This document shows, one piece after another, positions 1 through 10,929 of a stretch of 64,000 nucleotides of DNA (positions are counted from its first letter, which is position 1; each line of letters starts with the position of its first letter). Both the position numbers and the translations under genes were made by a program. This stretch comes from Salmonella enterica subsp. enterica serovar Choleraesuis. Lineage in GTDB: Bacteria; Pseudomonadota; Gammaproteobacteria; Enterobacterales; Enterobacteriaceae. Under the pieces are notes generated by a model. It did not search any database, had not been told where the DNA came from, and worked only from the letters and a program-made list of their open reading frames with translations. The stretch covers positions 2,542,001 to 2,606,000 of the forward strand of contig AP025685.1 in NCBI GenBank assembly GCA_022846635.1, written 5' to 3'.

Positions 1-517
1 GCCAGATGAACGCCAGAACCACACCGAAGATAATAGCGGTCAGACCAGAGATAATTGGAACGAAGCGCTTGCCGGCAAAGAAGCCTAAATACTCAGGCAG
101 TTTGATCCGATAGAAGCGGTTAAACATATACGCGGCAATAGAACCGGCAATAATACCGCCCAGAACCCCGGTATCGGCCAGATGCTTAGCGGCAATCTCT
201 TCGCCCGGCATGTGCAGAACCAGAGGAGCGACCACTGCCATGGTTTTAACCATGATGCCGTATGCCACCACCGACGCCAGCGCAGAAACGCCGTCGTTGT
301 TAGTAAAACCGAGAGCCACGCCGATAGCAAAGATCAGGGGCATGTTGGCAAATACCGAACCACCCGCCTCAGCCATTACATGGGAAACTACTTCTGGCAA
401 CCAGCTGAAGTTTGCAGAGCCGACGCCCAGCAGGATACCTGCGATAGGCAATACGGATACTGGCAGCATCAGCGATTTACCTACCTTTTGCAGGTTAGCA
501 AACGCGTTCTTAAACAT
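1..517 (-). CDS. ptsG: PTS glucose-specific EIICB component, N-terminal part (cut by window start)
   Basis: Inner-membrane glucose permease of the phosphotransferase system, which imports glucose and phosphorylates it. The 172 residues present begin [20 protein letters not shown] and match the start of the E. coli EIIC domain, with hydrophobic membrane segments and the family stretch [14 protein letters not shown]. The remaining EIIC domain and the EIIB domain lie outside the window. An AGGAG ribosome site sits in front of the ATG. The leader carries a probable SgrS pairing site and sugar-repressor and CRP-like sites, as in E. coli. It is transcribed in the same direction as tatD upstream but separated from it by a strong hairpin. 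Confidence 0.97.
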   Translation of the reverse strand, partial: MFKNAFANLQKVGKSLMLPVSVLPIAGILLGVGSANFSWLPEVVSHVMAEAGGSVFANMPLIFAIGVALGFTNNDGVSALASVVAYGIMVKTMAVVAPLVLHMPGEEIAAKHLADTGVLGGIIAGSIAAYMFNRFYRIKLPEYLGFFAGKRFVPIISGLTAIIFGVVLAFIW

Positions 518-524
518 AATCTAA

Positions 525-540
525 TGTGCTCCTGAGTATT
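525..540 (-). promoter_or_regulatory. Probable SgrS small-RNA pairing site over the ptsG ribosome site
   Basis: The ptsG leader reads AATACTCAGGAGCACA just before the start codon. In E. coli the same stretch (ACTCAGGAGCAC) base-pairs with the small RNA SgrS under glucose-phosphate stress, blocking translation and triggering RNase E decay. The ATACTCA and CACA blocks that pair with SgrS are kept. Assignment rests on recalled E. coli sequence; the sgrS gene is not in this window. Confidence 0.55.
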
Positions 541-615
541 TTTACTTTGTGCGTATTCCTGAGTGGCGAATACACATGCCTGCATGCCAGGCTTAAAGCG
601 TCTCTTAAATGGACG

Positions 616-645
616 CCTTTTATTTATTACGAAGAGTAAAATAAA
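616..645 (-). promoter_or_regulatory. ptsG promoter with Mlc-type operator
   Basis: On the minus strand an AT-rich near-palindrome (TTATTTTAC ... GTAATAA) contains a -10-like TACTCT at 633-638, and the predicted transcript would begin near 628 with ATAAATAAA, as the E. coli ptsG mRNA does. This resembles the E. coli ptsG P1 promoter, which the glucose-responsive repressor Mlc covers. The likeness is from memory and has not been aligned. Confidence 0.45.
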
Positions 646-657
646 TGGCCTGAATGT

Positions 658-677
658 TGTTTGACGGCTATCACAAT
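658..677 (-). promoter_or_regulatory. CRP-like site upstream of ptsG
   Basis: The minus strand reads TGTGA-TAGCCG-TCAAA, a good left half and a weaker right half of the CRP consensus TGTGA-N6-TCACA. It lies about 40 bp upstream of the predicted ptsG start point, where CRP acts in E. coli. Confidence 0.45.
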
Positions 678-768
678 TCCCAGGTCAGCCAGTCAGATAT
701 CTGCTTAAAGTCATTCAATTATTTACAAAACTGGCCACTTAATCGGCACTACAGGATATTGTCTTACA

Positions 769-807
769 AATAAAGCGGCTAAAGGAATAGCCTTAAGCCG
801 CTTTATT
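769..807 (-). terminator. Large hairpin between tatD and ptsG
   Basis: A perfect 12-bp inverted repeat (769-780 with 796-807) continues inward, past one mismatch, through a further 4 bp (782-785 with 791-794), leaving a 5-nt loop. The outer arms are A/T-rich (AATAAAG / CTTTATT). It follows the tatD stop directly and probably ends the holB-tatD transcript before the ptsG promoter. The 311-bp gap holds only this hairpin and the ptsG control sites. Confidence 0.65.
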
Positions 808-828
808 ACGAGCTGCAAAATAAATCTT

Positions 829-1623
829 TTAGCCGAGGGTCAGCCGGTCCTTTGAAACATGGAACAAGTTGCCAAAATTTGCCGTTGTCGCTTCTGCCAG
901 GGCTTCGATCGAGACGCCTTTTAGCACCGCCAGATATTCGGCCACATCGCGAGTCAGCGCCGGCTGATTCTCTTTACCGCGATGCGGCACCGGAGCCAGG
1001 TAAGGAGAATCGGTCTCTACCAGTAAGCGATCGAGCGGCACGTAGCGCGCAGCATCGCGTAACTGATCGGCAGTGCGGAAGGTCAAAATCCCTGAAAATG
1101 AGATATAGAAACCCATATCCAGCAGTTTACCCGCCGTTTCTCTATCCTCAGTGAAACAATGCAACACGCCGCCGCAATCGCTCACCTGCTCTTCTCGCAG
1201 CACGTTCAGGGTATCTTCGCGGGCATCACGTGTATGAACGATGACCGGTTTGTTCAATTCGCGGCCAATGCGAATATGGTCGCGGAAACAGGCCAGCTGC
1301 TGCTCGCGAGTTTCTGGCGCATAGAAATAGTCCAGGCCGGTCTCCCCCATCGCTACAACGTTTGGCTCTGCGGCAAGGCGGCGCAGATCTTCAACATCGT
1401 AGGGCTCATCCTGATTAAGTGGATGAATACCGCAGGAAAATGCAACGTTAGGACGCTCCCCGACTAAATCGCGCATTGCGCGATACCCCGGCAGCGTGGT
1501 GGCAACAGCCAGACAAAAGCGCACATCGCGCTCTGCGGCTTTAGCCAGTACATCATCCACGTCGCGATGCAACTTCTCATAATCCAGCCCGTCAAGGTGG
1601 CAGTGAGAATCTACTAAAAACAT
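829..1623 (-). CDS. ycfH: TatD-family metal-dependent hydrolase YcfH
   Basis: 264-residue TIM-barrel metal hydrolase of the TatD DNase family, very close in length to E. coli YcfH (265). The family metal ligands are visible: the N-terminal DSHCHLD (His7, His9), GETGLDYFY, IVHTRDA, LHCF and ETDSPYL. The ATG at 1623 was chosen because it puts MFLVDSHCHLD at the N terminus as in the family; the longer reading frame would run back into holB. The gene lies 10 bp downstream of holB in the pabC-mltG-tmk-holB-ycfH run, the same order as in E. coli. Family members act as 3'-5' DNases or D-aminoacyl-tRNA deacylases; the substrate here is not known. Confidence 0.95.
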   Translation of the reverse strand: MFLVDSHCHLDGLDYEKLHRDVDDVLAKAAERDVRFCLAVATTLPGYRAMRDLVGERPNVAFSCGIHPLNQDEPYDVEDLRRLAAEPNVVAMGETGLDYFYAPETREQQLACFRDHIRIGRELNKPVIVHTRDAREDTLNVLREEQVSDCGGVLHCFTEDRETAGKLLDMGFYISFSGILTFRTADQLRDAARYVPLDRLLVETDSPYLAPVPHRGKENQPALTRDVAEYLAVLKGVSIEALAEATTANFGNLFHVSKDRLTLG

Positions 1624-1633
1624 ATTTACTCTC

Positions 1634-2641
1634 TTATAGATGTGGCAGCGTTGGAATAACGCCTGGCTCCAGCGCCCGCTCCCAGCGGAGTAGCATCTCG
1701 GTGAGCAATAGCTCACGGTTAATGCCAGGAACGCTAACCAGCTGCTGCCGGCAGGTGAGGATTTGTCCGAGCATCATATGTAAAATCATGTCGGACTGGC
1801 GATTAGCCAGCTTTTCAATCAGTGGTGCCTGGTCGAGATTAACCATAGCGCCACTCGCCCCGCGCCGCCATTTCACGGCATCCAGCAGCAGAGCGCTGAG
1901 CCAGTCCAGGCGTTCAACGGCCCGATCGTCATTCAGCTCACTACGCAACGCCAGCAAATCGCTACTTTCCTGTGCCTTATTCAGAGCCTGGCACAGCATT
2001 TGACGCTGCTGCCAGTTTTTTCCATCCAGCAAATCCAGTGCCGCTGCCGGAGCACCGGAACAAAGGCGCAGTGCGGTACGAATATCCAAAAGCGATGCCT
2101 GGCACTCACGCTCAAGCCAGCCTTCGGCAAACGCCGGTTCAGGAGGAGTAAGATGCCAGTATAGACAGCGGCTGCGCAGAGTGGGCAGCAACTGACCTGG
2201 CTCATGTGTGGCTAGAAAGAACCAGCAGTTTTCAGGTGGCTCTTCGAGGGTTTTGAGCAGTGCGTTGGCAGCCGCCTCGGTCAAAAGATTTGCATCAGGG
2301 ATCCAAATCACTCGCTCACCGCCCTGGCGAGCGTGAGAAGCAAGCTTATCGCTAAGCTGACGAATCGCATCGACCCCAAGGCTGCTGCGGCCTTTCTCAA
2401 CGGCCAGCTCAAGATAATCAGGGTGCGTTCCAGCCTGCATCAACTGACAGCTACGGCACTGACCGCAACTTTTTGCGCCCTGGGGATGCTGGCACATTAA
2501 CCAGCGGCTTAACGCATAACATAAGGCTTCACCGCCCATACCGGGCAGTGAATGCAACAGCAAGGCGTGGTGCCCGCGCCCGGATTGGTACTGGCTAAGC
2601 AGTTGCTCAAATGCAGGCCGCAGCCACGGATACCAGCGCAT
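1634..2641 (-). CDS. holB: DNA polymerase III subunit delta'
   Basis: 335-residue clamp-loader subunit that, with delta, gamma and tau, opens the beta clamp on primed DNA. The N-terminal ATPase-like fold has the degenerate P-loop region (SLPGMGG) and the zinc module with Cys50, Cys59, Cys62 and Cys65 (CxxCxxC within KSCGQCRSCQ), spaced exactly as in E. coli. The later LLKTLEEPPENCWFFLAT segment and an SRC motif (SRCLYW) are typical of clamp loaders. Its ATG overlaps the tmk stop by one base (TAATG), indicating translational coupling. Confidence 0.97.
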   Translation of the reverse strand: MRWYPWLRPAFEQLLSQYQSGRGHHALLLHSLPGMGGEALCYALSRWLMCQHPQGAKSCGQCRSCQLMQAGTHPDYLELAVEKGRSSLGVDAIRQLSDKLASHARQGGERVIWIPDANLLTEAAANALLKTLEEPPENCWFFLATHEPGQLLPTLRSRCLYWHLTPPEPAFAEGWLERECQASLLDIRTALRLCSGAPAAALDLLDGKNWQQRQMLCQALNKAQESSDLLALRSELNDDRAVERLDWLSALLLDAVKWRRGASGAMVNLDQAPLIEKLANRQSDMILHMMLGQILTCRQQLVSVPGINRELLLTEMLLRWERALEPGVIPTLPHL

Positions 2642-3279
2642 TATGCCTGCTCCAGCAACCAGCGCTCGGTAACCGCCGTAATATCTGCCTGAACCGCTTC
2701 TAACGGCTGTGTGGCATCGATAATTTTAATCCGCGAATCGCTCGCTGCCAGCTCCAGATAACGTGCCCTGGTACGATTAAAGAAATCCAGTGACTCCTGT
2801 TCAATACGATCGAGGGCTCCACGCGCACGCGCACGTTGCAGGCCAACTTCTGGCGTTACATCGAGATAGATAGTCAAATCAGGTGCAAAATCACCCAGCA
2901 CTGCGGTACGCAATGCGGTCAGCAACTGAGTATCAATACCACGACCGCCGCCCTGGTAAGCCTGCGTGGAAAGATCGTGGCGATCGCCGATAACCCAGGC
3001 TCCGCGCGCCAGCGCCGGGAGGATCACGGTATCAACCAGTTGTACCCGGGCGGCGTAAAACATCATAACTTCGGCTTTATCTGTGACAGCCTCTTCGCCT
3101 TCGCTGCGGGCATCCAGAACCAGCGAGCGGAGTTTTTCCGCCAGGGGCGTACCGCCCGGTTCCCGGGTAAAGACCAGGTCGTTGATGCCATGCCGCTTCA
3201 GCGTGGCTACCAGGCAATTCTGAGCGCTGGTTTTACCCGCCCCTTCCAGTCCCTCGACCACGATAAATTTACCGTTCAT
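2641..3279 (-). CDS. tmk: Thymidylate kinase
   Basis: Phosphorylates dTMP to dTDP for DNA synthesis. The 212-residue protein shows the P-loop [10 protein letters not shown] near residue 10, the substrate-binding [15 protein letters not shown] and the [16 protein letters not shown] segment of the bacterial enzyme, followed by the LID region. The start overlaps the end of mltG by 11 bp and the stop overlaps holB by one base, so this is a tightly packed operon with the E. coli order. The start matches the E. coli protein length. Confidence 0.97.
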   Translation of the reverse strand: MNGKFIVVEGLEGAGKTSAQNCLVATLKRHGINDLVFTREPGGTPLAEKLRSLVLDARSEGEEAVTDKAEVMMFYAARVQLVDTVILPALARGAWVIGDRHDLSTQAYQGGGRGIDTQLLTALRTAVLGDFAPDLTIYLDVTPEVGLQRARARGALDRIEQESLDFFNRTRARYLELAASDSRIKIIDATQPLEAVQADITAVTERWLLEQA

Positions 3280-4291
3280 TTTTTTCCTTCAATACTTTGA
3301 GATATTCACGTACCGCCTTGTTATGGTTTTCAAGGTTAGTACTGAATGTATGGCCACCTTTACCATCAGCCACAAAATAGAGATATGGCGTTTTGGCCGG
3401 ATTAGCCGCGGCTCGCAGTGAGCTAATAGCCGGCACCGCAATCGGCGTCGGCGGCAGGCCGCTGATGACGTAGGTATTATATGGGGTCGGCGTTTCCAGC
3501 GCACGGCGGGTAATATTACCCTGATAATCAGCCCCCATGCCGTAGATGACCGTCGGGTCTGTCTGCAAACGCATACCGATGCGCAGGCGATTCACGAATA
3601 CTGAAGCTACCAGGGCACGCTCATCTGCTAGAGCAGTCTCTTTTTCGATGATAGACGCCATAGTCAGCAGCTGATTCTGGTCTTTATAAGGCAGTCCGTC
3701 TACCCGGCTATTCCAGATTGACTCGACGGCACGCACCATCTGCTCATGAGAACGCTTAAGAATGGCAATATCGGTCGTCCCTGCGGTATAAGACCATGTT
3801 TCCGGGAAGAACCAGCCTTCAATCGCCTGTGGGCCATCCAGCTTCAATGCCTTTGCCAGCGTCGTATACTCATCGTCTTTCAGTGTATGTTTTATATAAG
3901 GGGCTTTACGCAGTTCCTTAAGCCAGTCACTCACTCGTTGTCCTTCAACCAGACGGATAGGAAACTGAGCTTCCTTACCACTGACCAGCAGCGTCATCAT
4001 GTCATGAACCGTCATGCCCGGCTGCAGGCGATATGTCCCCGCTTTAAAGTGCGACAGTTCCGGCTCAATACGCAGCAGCCACTGGAACACGCGCGGCCGG
4101 TTAATCAGTTTCTGCTGATAGAGCTGGCTGCCAAGCACCGCGCGCCCGGTACCCGGTTTGAGGGTAAAAATTGTTTCCTGGCTAATGGCGATTGGAGTCA
4201 CCGCCAGCTGGCGAACCTTCCACACGCCCCACGCCGCGGCCAGCCCAAGAACCAGCAGCAAAAAAAGGACGATACGTATTAACTTTTTCAT
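3269..4291 (-). CDS. mltG: Endolytic murein transglycosylase MltG (YceG)
   Basis: 340-residue inner-membrane lytic transglycosylase that cuts nascent peptidoglycan strands and so helps set glycan length. An N-terminal membrane anchor (residues about 4-22, [14 protein letters not shown]) precedes a periplasmic YceG domain. The catalytic glutamate lies in [13 protein letters not shown], and the substrate-loop sequence [10 protein letters not shown] and the [14 protein letters not shown] segment are present. It lies between pabC and tmk as in E. coli. Confidence 0.95.
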   Translation of the reverse strand: MKKLIRIVLFLLLVLGLAAAWGVWKVRQLAVTPIAISQETIFTLKPGTGRAVLGSQLYQQKLINRPRVFQWLLRIEPELSHFKAGTYRLQPGMTVHDMMTLLVSGKEAQFPIRLVEGQRVSDWLKELRKAPYIKHTLKDDEYTTLAKALKLDGPQAIEGWFFPETWSYTAGTTDIAILKRSHEQMVRAVESIWNSRVDGLPYKDQNQLLTMASIIEKETALADERALVASVFVNRLRIGMRLQTDPTVIYGMGADYQGNITRRALETPTPYNTYVISGLPPTPIAVPAISSLRAAANPAKTPYLYFVADGKGGHTFSTNLENHNKAVREYLKVLKEKNER

Positions 4292-4300
4292 CTTTATCCG

Positions 4301-5101
4301 TCACTCACATCGTGGGGAAAGAAAATTAAATAAATCGCGCCCGCCAAAATGCTGACCGTCGATCTCTCTTACCGCCAACACTGGCATTAACGCATTACAG
4401 GCCAGCACTTCATCGGCCTGCATCAATTCTTCAGGTTTAGCCCGCACCACATTCACCGTACGACCTGCCGCATGGAGAAGACGCAAAATATGGCGGCGCA
4501 TAGTGCCTTCTACACCGCTATGTTGCAGCGCCGGTGTGTATATTTGCGTACCCTTGCGCCACAGCAAATTGGCCGCACAGCATTCCACCAGCATCCCGGC
4601 ACTGTCAAGCACCAGCGCCTCGTCGCACTCCGTCTGGTCAAGGTGCATACGAATCATCACCTGTTCGAGTCGGTTAAGGTGTTTGATCCCTGCCAGCTGT
4701 ATATTGCTGCCCAGCCGAACCGGGCTGCTGACTAACCGCAAGCCGCTCGCGCGTAAAGCATCATAATGCGCCGGCCAGGGCGCCTGGCTTAATATCCGGC
4801 TAGTCTGGCGGCAATTAGCGGCAGAGTATCCTCGTCCACCTGGTCCACGGGTCAGCATCACTTTCAAAACCCCGCGCTCAATCCCCGCTGCCAGACTTAT
4901 CATTTCCGTCTGCAGTAGTTTCCAATCGGGAGGGGTAATTCGCAGCCGTCGGGCATCCCGGCGTAACCGCACGAGGTGGTCATGTAGAAAACGCACATCT
5001 CCGTTGATAATTCGGGCCGTAGTAAAACAGCCATCACCAAACTGGATGCCGCGGTCGCGAACATCAAGGCAGTCCTGGTTTTGACCATTGATAAGATACA
5101 T
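4301..5101 (-). CDS. pabC: Aminodeoxychorismate lyase
   Basis: Pyridoxal-phosphate fold-type IV enzyme that splits aminodeoxychorismate to p-aminobenzoate and pyruvate in folate synthesis. The start at 5101 gives 266 residues beginning MYLINGQNQDCLDVRDRGIQ, matching E. coli (269). An upstream extension of the frame would overlap the fabF terminator and fabF, so it was rejected. The PLP lysine sits in AGIKHLNRLEQV; GDGCFTTAR and RGPGGRGYS are family motifs. It directly follows fabF, as in E. coli. Confidence 0.95.
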   Translation of the reverse strand: MYLINGQNQDCLDVRDRGIQFGDGCFTTARIINGDVRFLHDHLVRLRRDARRLRITPPDWKLLQTEMISLAAGIERGVLKVMLTRGPGGRGYSAANCRQTSRILSQAPWPAHYDALRASGLRLVSSPVRLGSNIQLAGIKHLNRLEQVMIRMHLDQTECDEALVLDSAGMLVECCAANLLWRKGTQIYTPALQHSGVEGTMRRHILRLLHAAGRTVNVVRAKPEELMQADEVLACNALMPVLAVREIDGQHFGGRDLFNFLSPRCE

Positions 5102-5174
5102 GAATGGCTCCTTTGCAACGGAACATAAGGAAATATCAGCAGGAGAAAGAAGCGGGGACAAGGGAATCCGTCTG

Positions 5175-5199
5175 AAACAAAGCCCGCCGAAGCGGGCTT
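5175..5199 (-). terminator. Terminator after fabF
   Basis: On the minus strand an 8-bp GC stem (AAGCCCGC / GCGGGCTT) closes a TTCG tetraloop and is followed by a T-rich run (TTTGTTT). It lies just after the fabF stop and marks the end of the fab operon ahead of pabC. Confidence 0.8.
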
Positions 5200-5204
5200 C
5201 AGGC

Positions 5205-6527
<1,323 letters not shown>

Positions 6528-6531
6528 TCAC

Positions 6532-6768
6532 TTACGCCTGGTGGCCGTTGATGTAATCAATGGCTGCCTGAACGGTAGTGATTTTTTCAGCTTCTTCGTC
6601 CGGAATCTCAGTATCAAACTCTTCTTCCAGAGCCATTACCAGCTCAACGGTATCAAGAGAATCAGCGCCCAGGTCTTCAACGAAGGAAGCATTGTTGGTA
6701 ACTTCTTCCTGCTTAACGCCCAGCTGTTCGCCAATGATTTTCTTAACGCGTTCTTCGATAGTGCTCAT
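6532..6768 (-). CDS. acpP: Acyl carrier protein
   Basis: 78-residue acidic four-helix protein that carries growing acyl chains on 4'-phosphopantetheine. The attachment serine is in [18 protein letters not shown], identical to the E. coli motif. It partners with FabD, FabG, FabF, FabH, PlsX and LpxL, most of which are encoded nearby. It has its own promoter in the 270-bp gap after fabG and a strong terminator behind it. Confidence 0.99.
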
Positions 6769-6815
6769 ACTCTTAAATTTCCTATCAAAACTCGCTTTCG
6801 CGATGGTTTTCGTAG

Positions 6816-6844
6816 TGTATAAAATGTTGAAAAAGTTGCAACTA
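6816..6844 (-). promoter_or_regulatory. Candidate acpP promoter
   Basis: Minus strand: a -10 TATACA (6816-6821) lies 17 bp from a weak -35 TAGTTG (6839-6844), about 50 bp before acpP. The surrounding sequence closely resembles the E. coli acpP promoter as remembered. The rest of the fabG-acpP gap shows no ORF. Confidence 0.55.
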
Positions 6845-7042
6845 AATCCCGGCAGGTCTTACCACGATTTTGTACTATTTTGCGGGCAGACGCCCACTAA
6901 AGGCAAATAAAATCGTGCCTGGAGGGGTGAAAAACACGGTTTACAGAACAGTCGCCCTTTGACCGGTCACTTAATATACTAAAGCGCCGGTTATAATTGC
7001 GCCACTTGCCGCCGCATTTTTGGCACCCCTCCGTGCCAGTGT

Positions 7043-7777
7043 TTATACCATGTACATTCCGCCGTTGACGTGCAGGGTTTCACCAGTGATGTAACCTGCT
7101 TCGTCGGAGGCTAAAAATGTTACTGCATTGGCGATTTCTTTTGCGTCACCGAGGCGACCCGCAGGAACCTGCGCCAAAATACCCGCACGCTGATCTTCTG
7201 ACAGCGCACGTGTCATGTCCGTTTCAATGAAACCCGGAGCAACAACGTTTACGGTAATACCGCGGGACGCAACTTCACGTGCCAGCGATTTACTAAAGCC
7301 AATCAGACCCGCTTTCGCCGCAGCGTAGTTTGCCTGACCCGCGTTACCCATGGTACCGACAACAGAGCCGATGGTAATGATTCGCCCATGACGCTTTTTC
7401 ATCATAGCGCGCATTACGGCTTTTGACAGACGGAATACCGATGACAGGTTAGTTTCCAGAATGTCATTCCACTCGTCGTCTTTCATGCGCATCAGCAGGT
7501 TATCGCGAGTAATCCCGGCATTATTAACCAGAATATCCACCTCGCCAAATGCCGAACGAATATTTTCCAGCACAGATTCAATAGATGCCGGGTCGGTCAC
7601 GTTCAGCATCAGGCCTTTACCCTGGTCACCCAGGTAAGCGCTGATAGCTTCGGCACCTTTTTCACTGGTTGCCGTACCGATAACTTTCGCACCGCGAGCC
7701 GCCAGGCTCTCGGCGATGGCACGCCCGATACCGCGGCTTGCGCCGGTAACCAGCGCTACCTTTCCTTCAAAATTCAT
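7043..7777 (-). CDS. fabG: 3-oxoacyl-ACP reductase
   Basis: NADPH-dependent reductase of the elongation cycle. 244 residues with the short-chain dehydrogenase motifs: the N-terminal cofactor loop TGASRGIGRA, NNAG near residue 86, the catalytic Ser in TIGSVVG, and YAAAKAG with Tyr151 and Lys155. The second of two close ATGs (7777) was chosen: GAGG is at a proper distance from it but abuts the first, and the protein then begins MNFEGKVALV as in E. coli. It lies between fabD and acpP. Confidence 0.98.
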   Translation of the reverse strand: MNFEGKVALVTGASRGIGRAIAESLAARGAKVIGTATSEKGAEAISAYLGDQGKGLMLNVTDPASIESVLENIRSAFGEVDILVNNAGITRDNLLMRMKDDEWNDILETNLSSVFRLSKAVMRAMMKKRHGRIITIGSVVGTMGNAGQANYAAAKAGLIGFSKSLAREVASRGITVNVVAPGFIETDMTRALSEDQRAGILAQVPAGRLGDAKEIANAVTFLASDEAGYITGETLHVNGGMYMV

Positions 7778-7789
7778 GGTCATCCTCTT

Positions 7790-8719
7790 TTATTTTTCCA
7801 GCGCAGCAGCCAGGCCCGCCGGATCGTTGATAGCCGAGGCCGTCAGGGTGCTGACAATACGCTTAGTCAGACCGGTCAGAACTTTGCCTGGACCAACTTC
7901 ATACAGGTGCTCAATGCCCTGAGCCGCCATAAACTCTACGCTCTTAGTCCACTGAACCGGGCTATAAAGCTGGCGAACCAAAGCATCGCGAATCGCATCG
8001 CCGTCGGTTTCACACTTGACGTCTACGTTGTTGACGACAGGGATTGCCGGGGCGTTAAAGGTGATATTTTTCAGCTCAACAGCCAGTTTATCGGCAGCAG
8101 GCTTCATCAGCGCACAGTGAGACGGTACGCTCACTGGCAGCGGCAGCGCGCGCTTAGCGCCTGCGGCTTTACAGGCTTCGCCTGCACGCTCGACGGCCTC
8201 TTTATGGCCAGCAATAACCACCTGACCCGGAGAGTTAAAGTTAACCGGAGAAACCACCTGGCCCTGGGCTGACTCTTCACAGGCTTTGGCAATGGCCGCA
8301 TCGTCAAGACCAATGATGGCTGACATCGCGCCAGTACCCGCCGGGACGGCATCCTGCATCAGTTTGCCGCGCAATTCCACCAGACGAACCGCATCTGCGA
8401 AATCGATCACACCGGCGCAAACGAGTGCTGAATATTCACCCAGGCTATGGCCTGCCAGGATTGCTGGCTGTGCCCCGCCCTGCTGCTGCCATAAACGCCA
8501 CAGCGCTACGGAGGCAGTCAGCAACGCTGGCTGAGTCTGCCAGGTTTTATTTAATTCTTCGGCCGGTCCCTGCTGGGTCAACGCCCATAAGTCATAACCC
8601 AGCGCTGCGGAAGCCTCGCTAAAGGTCTGTTCGATAACCGGATGAGCCTGAGCCAGTTCGGCCAGCATGCCGACGCTCTGTGAGCCCTGGCCCGGGAATA
8701 CGAATGCAAATTTGGTCAT
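7790..8719 (-). CDS. fabD: Malonyl-CoA:ACP transacylase
   Basis: Transfers malonyl from CoA to acyl carrier protein, supplying the extender unit. 309 residues, as in E. coli, with the nucleophile Ser in AGHSLGEYSALV (about residue 92), the N-terminal FVFPGQGSQSVGM and the catalytic His in SVPSHCALM. The ATG at 8719 was preferred over the upstream in-frame ATG at 8740, which lies inside the end of fabH. Part of the fabH-fabD-fabG-acpP run. Confidence 0.98.
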   Translation of the reverse strand: MTKFAFVFPGQGSQSVGMLAELAQAHPVIEQTFSEASAALGYDLWALTQQGPAEELNKTWQTQPALLTASVALWRLWQQQGGAQPAILAGHSLGEYSALVCAGVIDFADAVRLVELRGKLMQDAVPAGTGAMSAIIGLDDAAIAKACEESAQGQVVSPVNFNSPGQVVIAGHKEAVERAGEACKAAGAKRALPLPVSVPSHCALMKPAADKLAVELKNITFNAPAIPVVNNVDVKCETDGDAIRDALVRQLYSPVQWTKSVEFMAAQGIEHLYEVGPGKVLTGLTKRIVSTLTASAINDPAGLAAALEK

Positions 8720-8736
8720 GAAAGTTTTCCTGTTAA

Positions 8737-9690
8737 TCAAAAGCGAACCAGCGCTGAACCCCAGGTGAAGCCGCCGCCAAACGCTTCCAGCAGAATCAAC
8801 TGTCCACGCTGGATACGCCCGTCCCGCACCGCTTCATCCAGCGCTGCAGGCACCGATGCCGCCGAAGTATTGCCGTGACGGTCAAGAGTGACCACGACAT
8901 TGTCCATTGACATGCCAAGCTTACGCGCCGTGGCACTGATAATGCGCAGGTTGGCCTGGTGTGGCACCAGCCAGTCGAGCGCAGAACGGTCGAGGTTATT
9001 TGCTTCCAGCGTCTCATCAACGATATGCGCAAGTTCGGTCACCGCGACCTTAAAGACTTCGTTACCGGCCATCGTGAGCCAGGTAGGGCTTTCCGGGTTA
9101 ACCCGATCGAGGTTCGGCAGCGTCAGCAGGCCGCCAAAACGGCCATCGGCGTGGAGATGCGTCGAGATAATGCCCGGCTCCTCAGAAGCGCTCAGCAGCA
9201 CTGCACCGGCACCATCGCCAAAGAGAATAATGGTGCCGCGATCTTCTGGATCCAGCGTACGGCTCAGCGCATCGGCACCGATAACCAGCGCGTGTTTCAC
9301 TGCACCATTTTTTACGTACTGATCGGCAATGCTCAGGGCATAAGTAAAGCCAGCGCAGGCCGCCGCAACGTCAAACGCCGGGCAACCGTTAATCTCAAGC
9401 ATCTGCTGAACCTGGCAGGCAGCAGAAGGGAAAGCGTGGGTGGCGGAGGTGGTCGCCATCACGATAAGACCAATATCGCTCTTATCGATACCCGCCATTT
9501 CAATGGCGCGTTCAGCGGCCTTAAAGCCCATGGTTGCGACAGACTCATCCGCAGCCGCAATGCGACGCTCACGGATGCCGGTACGGGTTACGATCCATTC
9601 GTCTGTGGTTTCCACCATTTTTTCCAGGTCAGCGTTGGAACGCACCTGGGAGGGCAGATAACTGCCGGTACCATTAATCTTCGTATACAT
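8737..9690 (-). CDS. fabH: Beta-ketoacyl-ACP synthase III
   Basis: Starts fatty-acid synthesis by condensing acetyl-CoA with malonyl-ACP. 317 residues with the catalytic triad visible: Cys in AAACAGFTY (about 112), His in [10 protein letters not shown] (about 244) and Asn in RHGNTSAAS (about 274). It follows plsX with a 6-bp gap and is followed by fabD, the conserved enterobacterial order. Confidence 0.98.
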   Translation of the reverse strand: MYTKINGTGSYLPSQVRSNADLEKMVETTDEWIVTRTGIRERRIAAADESVATMGFKAAERAIEMAGIDKSDIGLIVMATTSATHAFPSAACQVQQMLEINGCPAFDVAAACAGFTYALSIADQYVKNGAVKHALVIGADALSRTLDPEDRGTIILFGDGAGAVLLSASEEPGIISTHLHADGRFGGLLTLPNLDRVNPESPTWLTMAGNEVFKVAVTELAHIVDETLEANNLDRSALDWLVPHQANLRIISATARKLGMSMDNVVVTLDRHGNTSAASVPAALDEAVRDGRIQRGQLILLEAFGGGFTWGSALVRF

Positions 9691-9696
9691 GTACGC

Positions 9697-10731
9697 TCAG
9701 TCACTCTTGGGTAATACAGATTCGAGGCGAGCGGCGATTCTTCTAGGAATTTGCCGCTGCACCGCCTGCACTGCCTGTTCAATAGCGACCGTAAATGCTC
9801 GCTGATTGGCAGCACCGTGACTTTTAATCACCGTGCCGCGTAATCCTAACAGACAGGCGCCATTATACTGGTCGGGGTTGAGGTGACTGAATCGTCGCGC
9901 CAGATGCTTTTGTAACCAGCGCTTAAGTAAGTTCAGCCACCATGCCCGCTTTTTCCCTTCGCTTTGTCCTTTTAATAGCGAAAGAAACATCCTGACTACA
10001 CCTTCCATCGTTTTCAATGTCACATTTCCGACAAATCCATCGCACACCAGTACGTCGGTCTTGCCGGTCAGTAATTCATTAGCTTCCAGATAGCCGATAT
10101 AGTTAATTTCAGATGTGGTTTTTAGCAGTGCGGAGGCATCGCGGATACTGTCGAGACCTTTCGTCTCTTCTTCACCGATATTCAGTAAAGCAACCCGCGG
10201 ATGGACAATGCCGAGAACTTCTTCGGCCATTACCGAACCCATAATGGCAAACTGCACCAACATCATACTGTTGCTATCAACATTGGCACCGAGATCCAGC
10301 ACCACGGTTTTTCCGCGCTGCTGATGTGGGAGAACCGTCATCAGCGCCGGGCGGTCAATACCATCAATAGGTTTCAACAGCAGCTTCGCAAGCCCCATCA
10401 GCGCACCGGTATTACCGGCGCTGACACAGGCCTCTGCCCGCCCTTCTTTTACTAACTCAAGGGCAATACGCATTGAGCTTCCGCGACTGGCGCGAATAGC
10501 CTGGGACGGGCGTGCATCACTGGCGATAACGGACTGAGCCTCAATAATTTGCAGGCGAGAACGTTGTTCAAAATCCGCTTTAGCGAGTAATGGGGTAATG
10601 AGGTCGGGATCACCGACAAGAAGGAGGCTGAGTTGCGAATTTGCATCCAGTGCCTGCAAAGCTGCAGGCACTGTCACGGCGGGGCCAAAATCTCCCCCCA
10701 TGGCATCTAACGCCAGGGTTAGACGTGTCAA
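9697..10731 (-). CDS. plsX: Phosphate acyltransferase PlsX
   Basis: Converts acyl-ACP to acyl-phosphate, linking fatty-acid and phospholipid synthesis. 344 residues, about a dozen fewer than E. coli PlsX as recalled, because the C-terminal tail is shorter (it ends ESVLPKSD). The N-terminal [12 protein letters not shown], the [14 protein letters not shown] segment and the [14 protein letters not shown] region are typical. It lies between rpmF and fabH, so ribosomal protein L32 and lipid synthesis share a transcript, as in E. coli. Confidence 0.97.
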   Translation of the reverse strand: MTRLTLALDAMGGDFGPAVTVPAALQALDANSQLSLLLVGDPDLITPLLAKADFEQRSRLQIIEAQSVIASDARPSQAIRASRGSSMRIALELVKEGRAEACVSAGNTGALMGLAKLLLKPIDGIDRPALMTVLPHQQRGKTVVLDLGANVDSNSMMLVQFAIMGSVMAEEVLGIVHPRVALLNIGEEETKGLDSIRDASALLKTTSEINYIGYLEANELLTGKTDVLVCDGFVGNVTLKTMEGVVRMFLSLLKGQSEGKKRAWWLNLLKRWLQKHLARRFSHLNPDQYNGACLLGLRGTVIKSHGAANQRAFTVAIEQAVQAVQRQIPRRIAARLESVLPKSD

Positions 10732-10742
10732 GGCGTCGCCAA

Positions 10743-10913
10743 TTACTTAGCGATTACCTTGCGACCGCGGTAGTAACCATCAGCGGTTACATGGTGACGC
10801 AGGTGGGTTTCGCCAGAGGTTTTGTCTACAGACACGCTGGCAGTGGTCAGCGCGTCATGAGAACGACGCATGCCACGTTTGGAACGGGTTGGTTTATTCT
10901 GTTGTACGGCCAT
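10743..10913 (-). CDS. rpmF: 50S ribosomal protein L32
   Basis: Small basic ribosomal protein of 56 residues: [20 protein letters not shown], then a middle section, then the ending [11 protein letters not shown]. It is one residue shorter than E. coli L32, through a deletion in the [11 protein letters not shown] segment. Too short for a standard 60-residue ORF cut-off. It lies 16 bp after yceD and just before plsX, the conserved arrangement. Confidence 0.98.
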   Translation of the reverse strand: MAVQQNKPTRSKRGMRRSHDALTTASVSVDKTSGETHLRHHVTADGYYRGRKVIAK

Positions 10914-10929
10914 GGACCTTACTCCTCAA

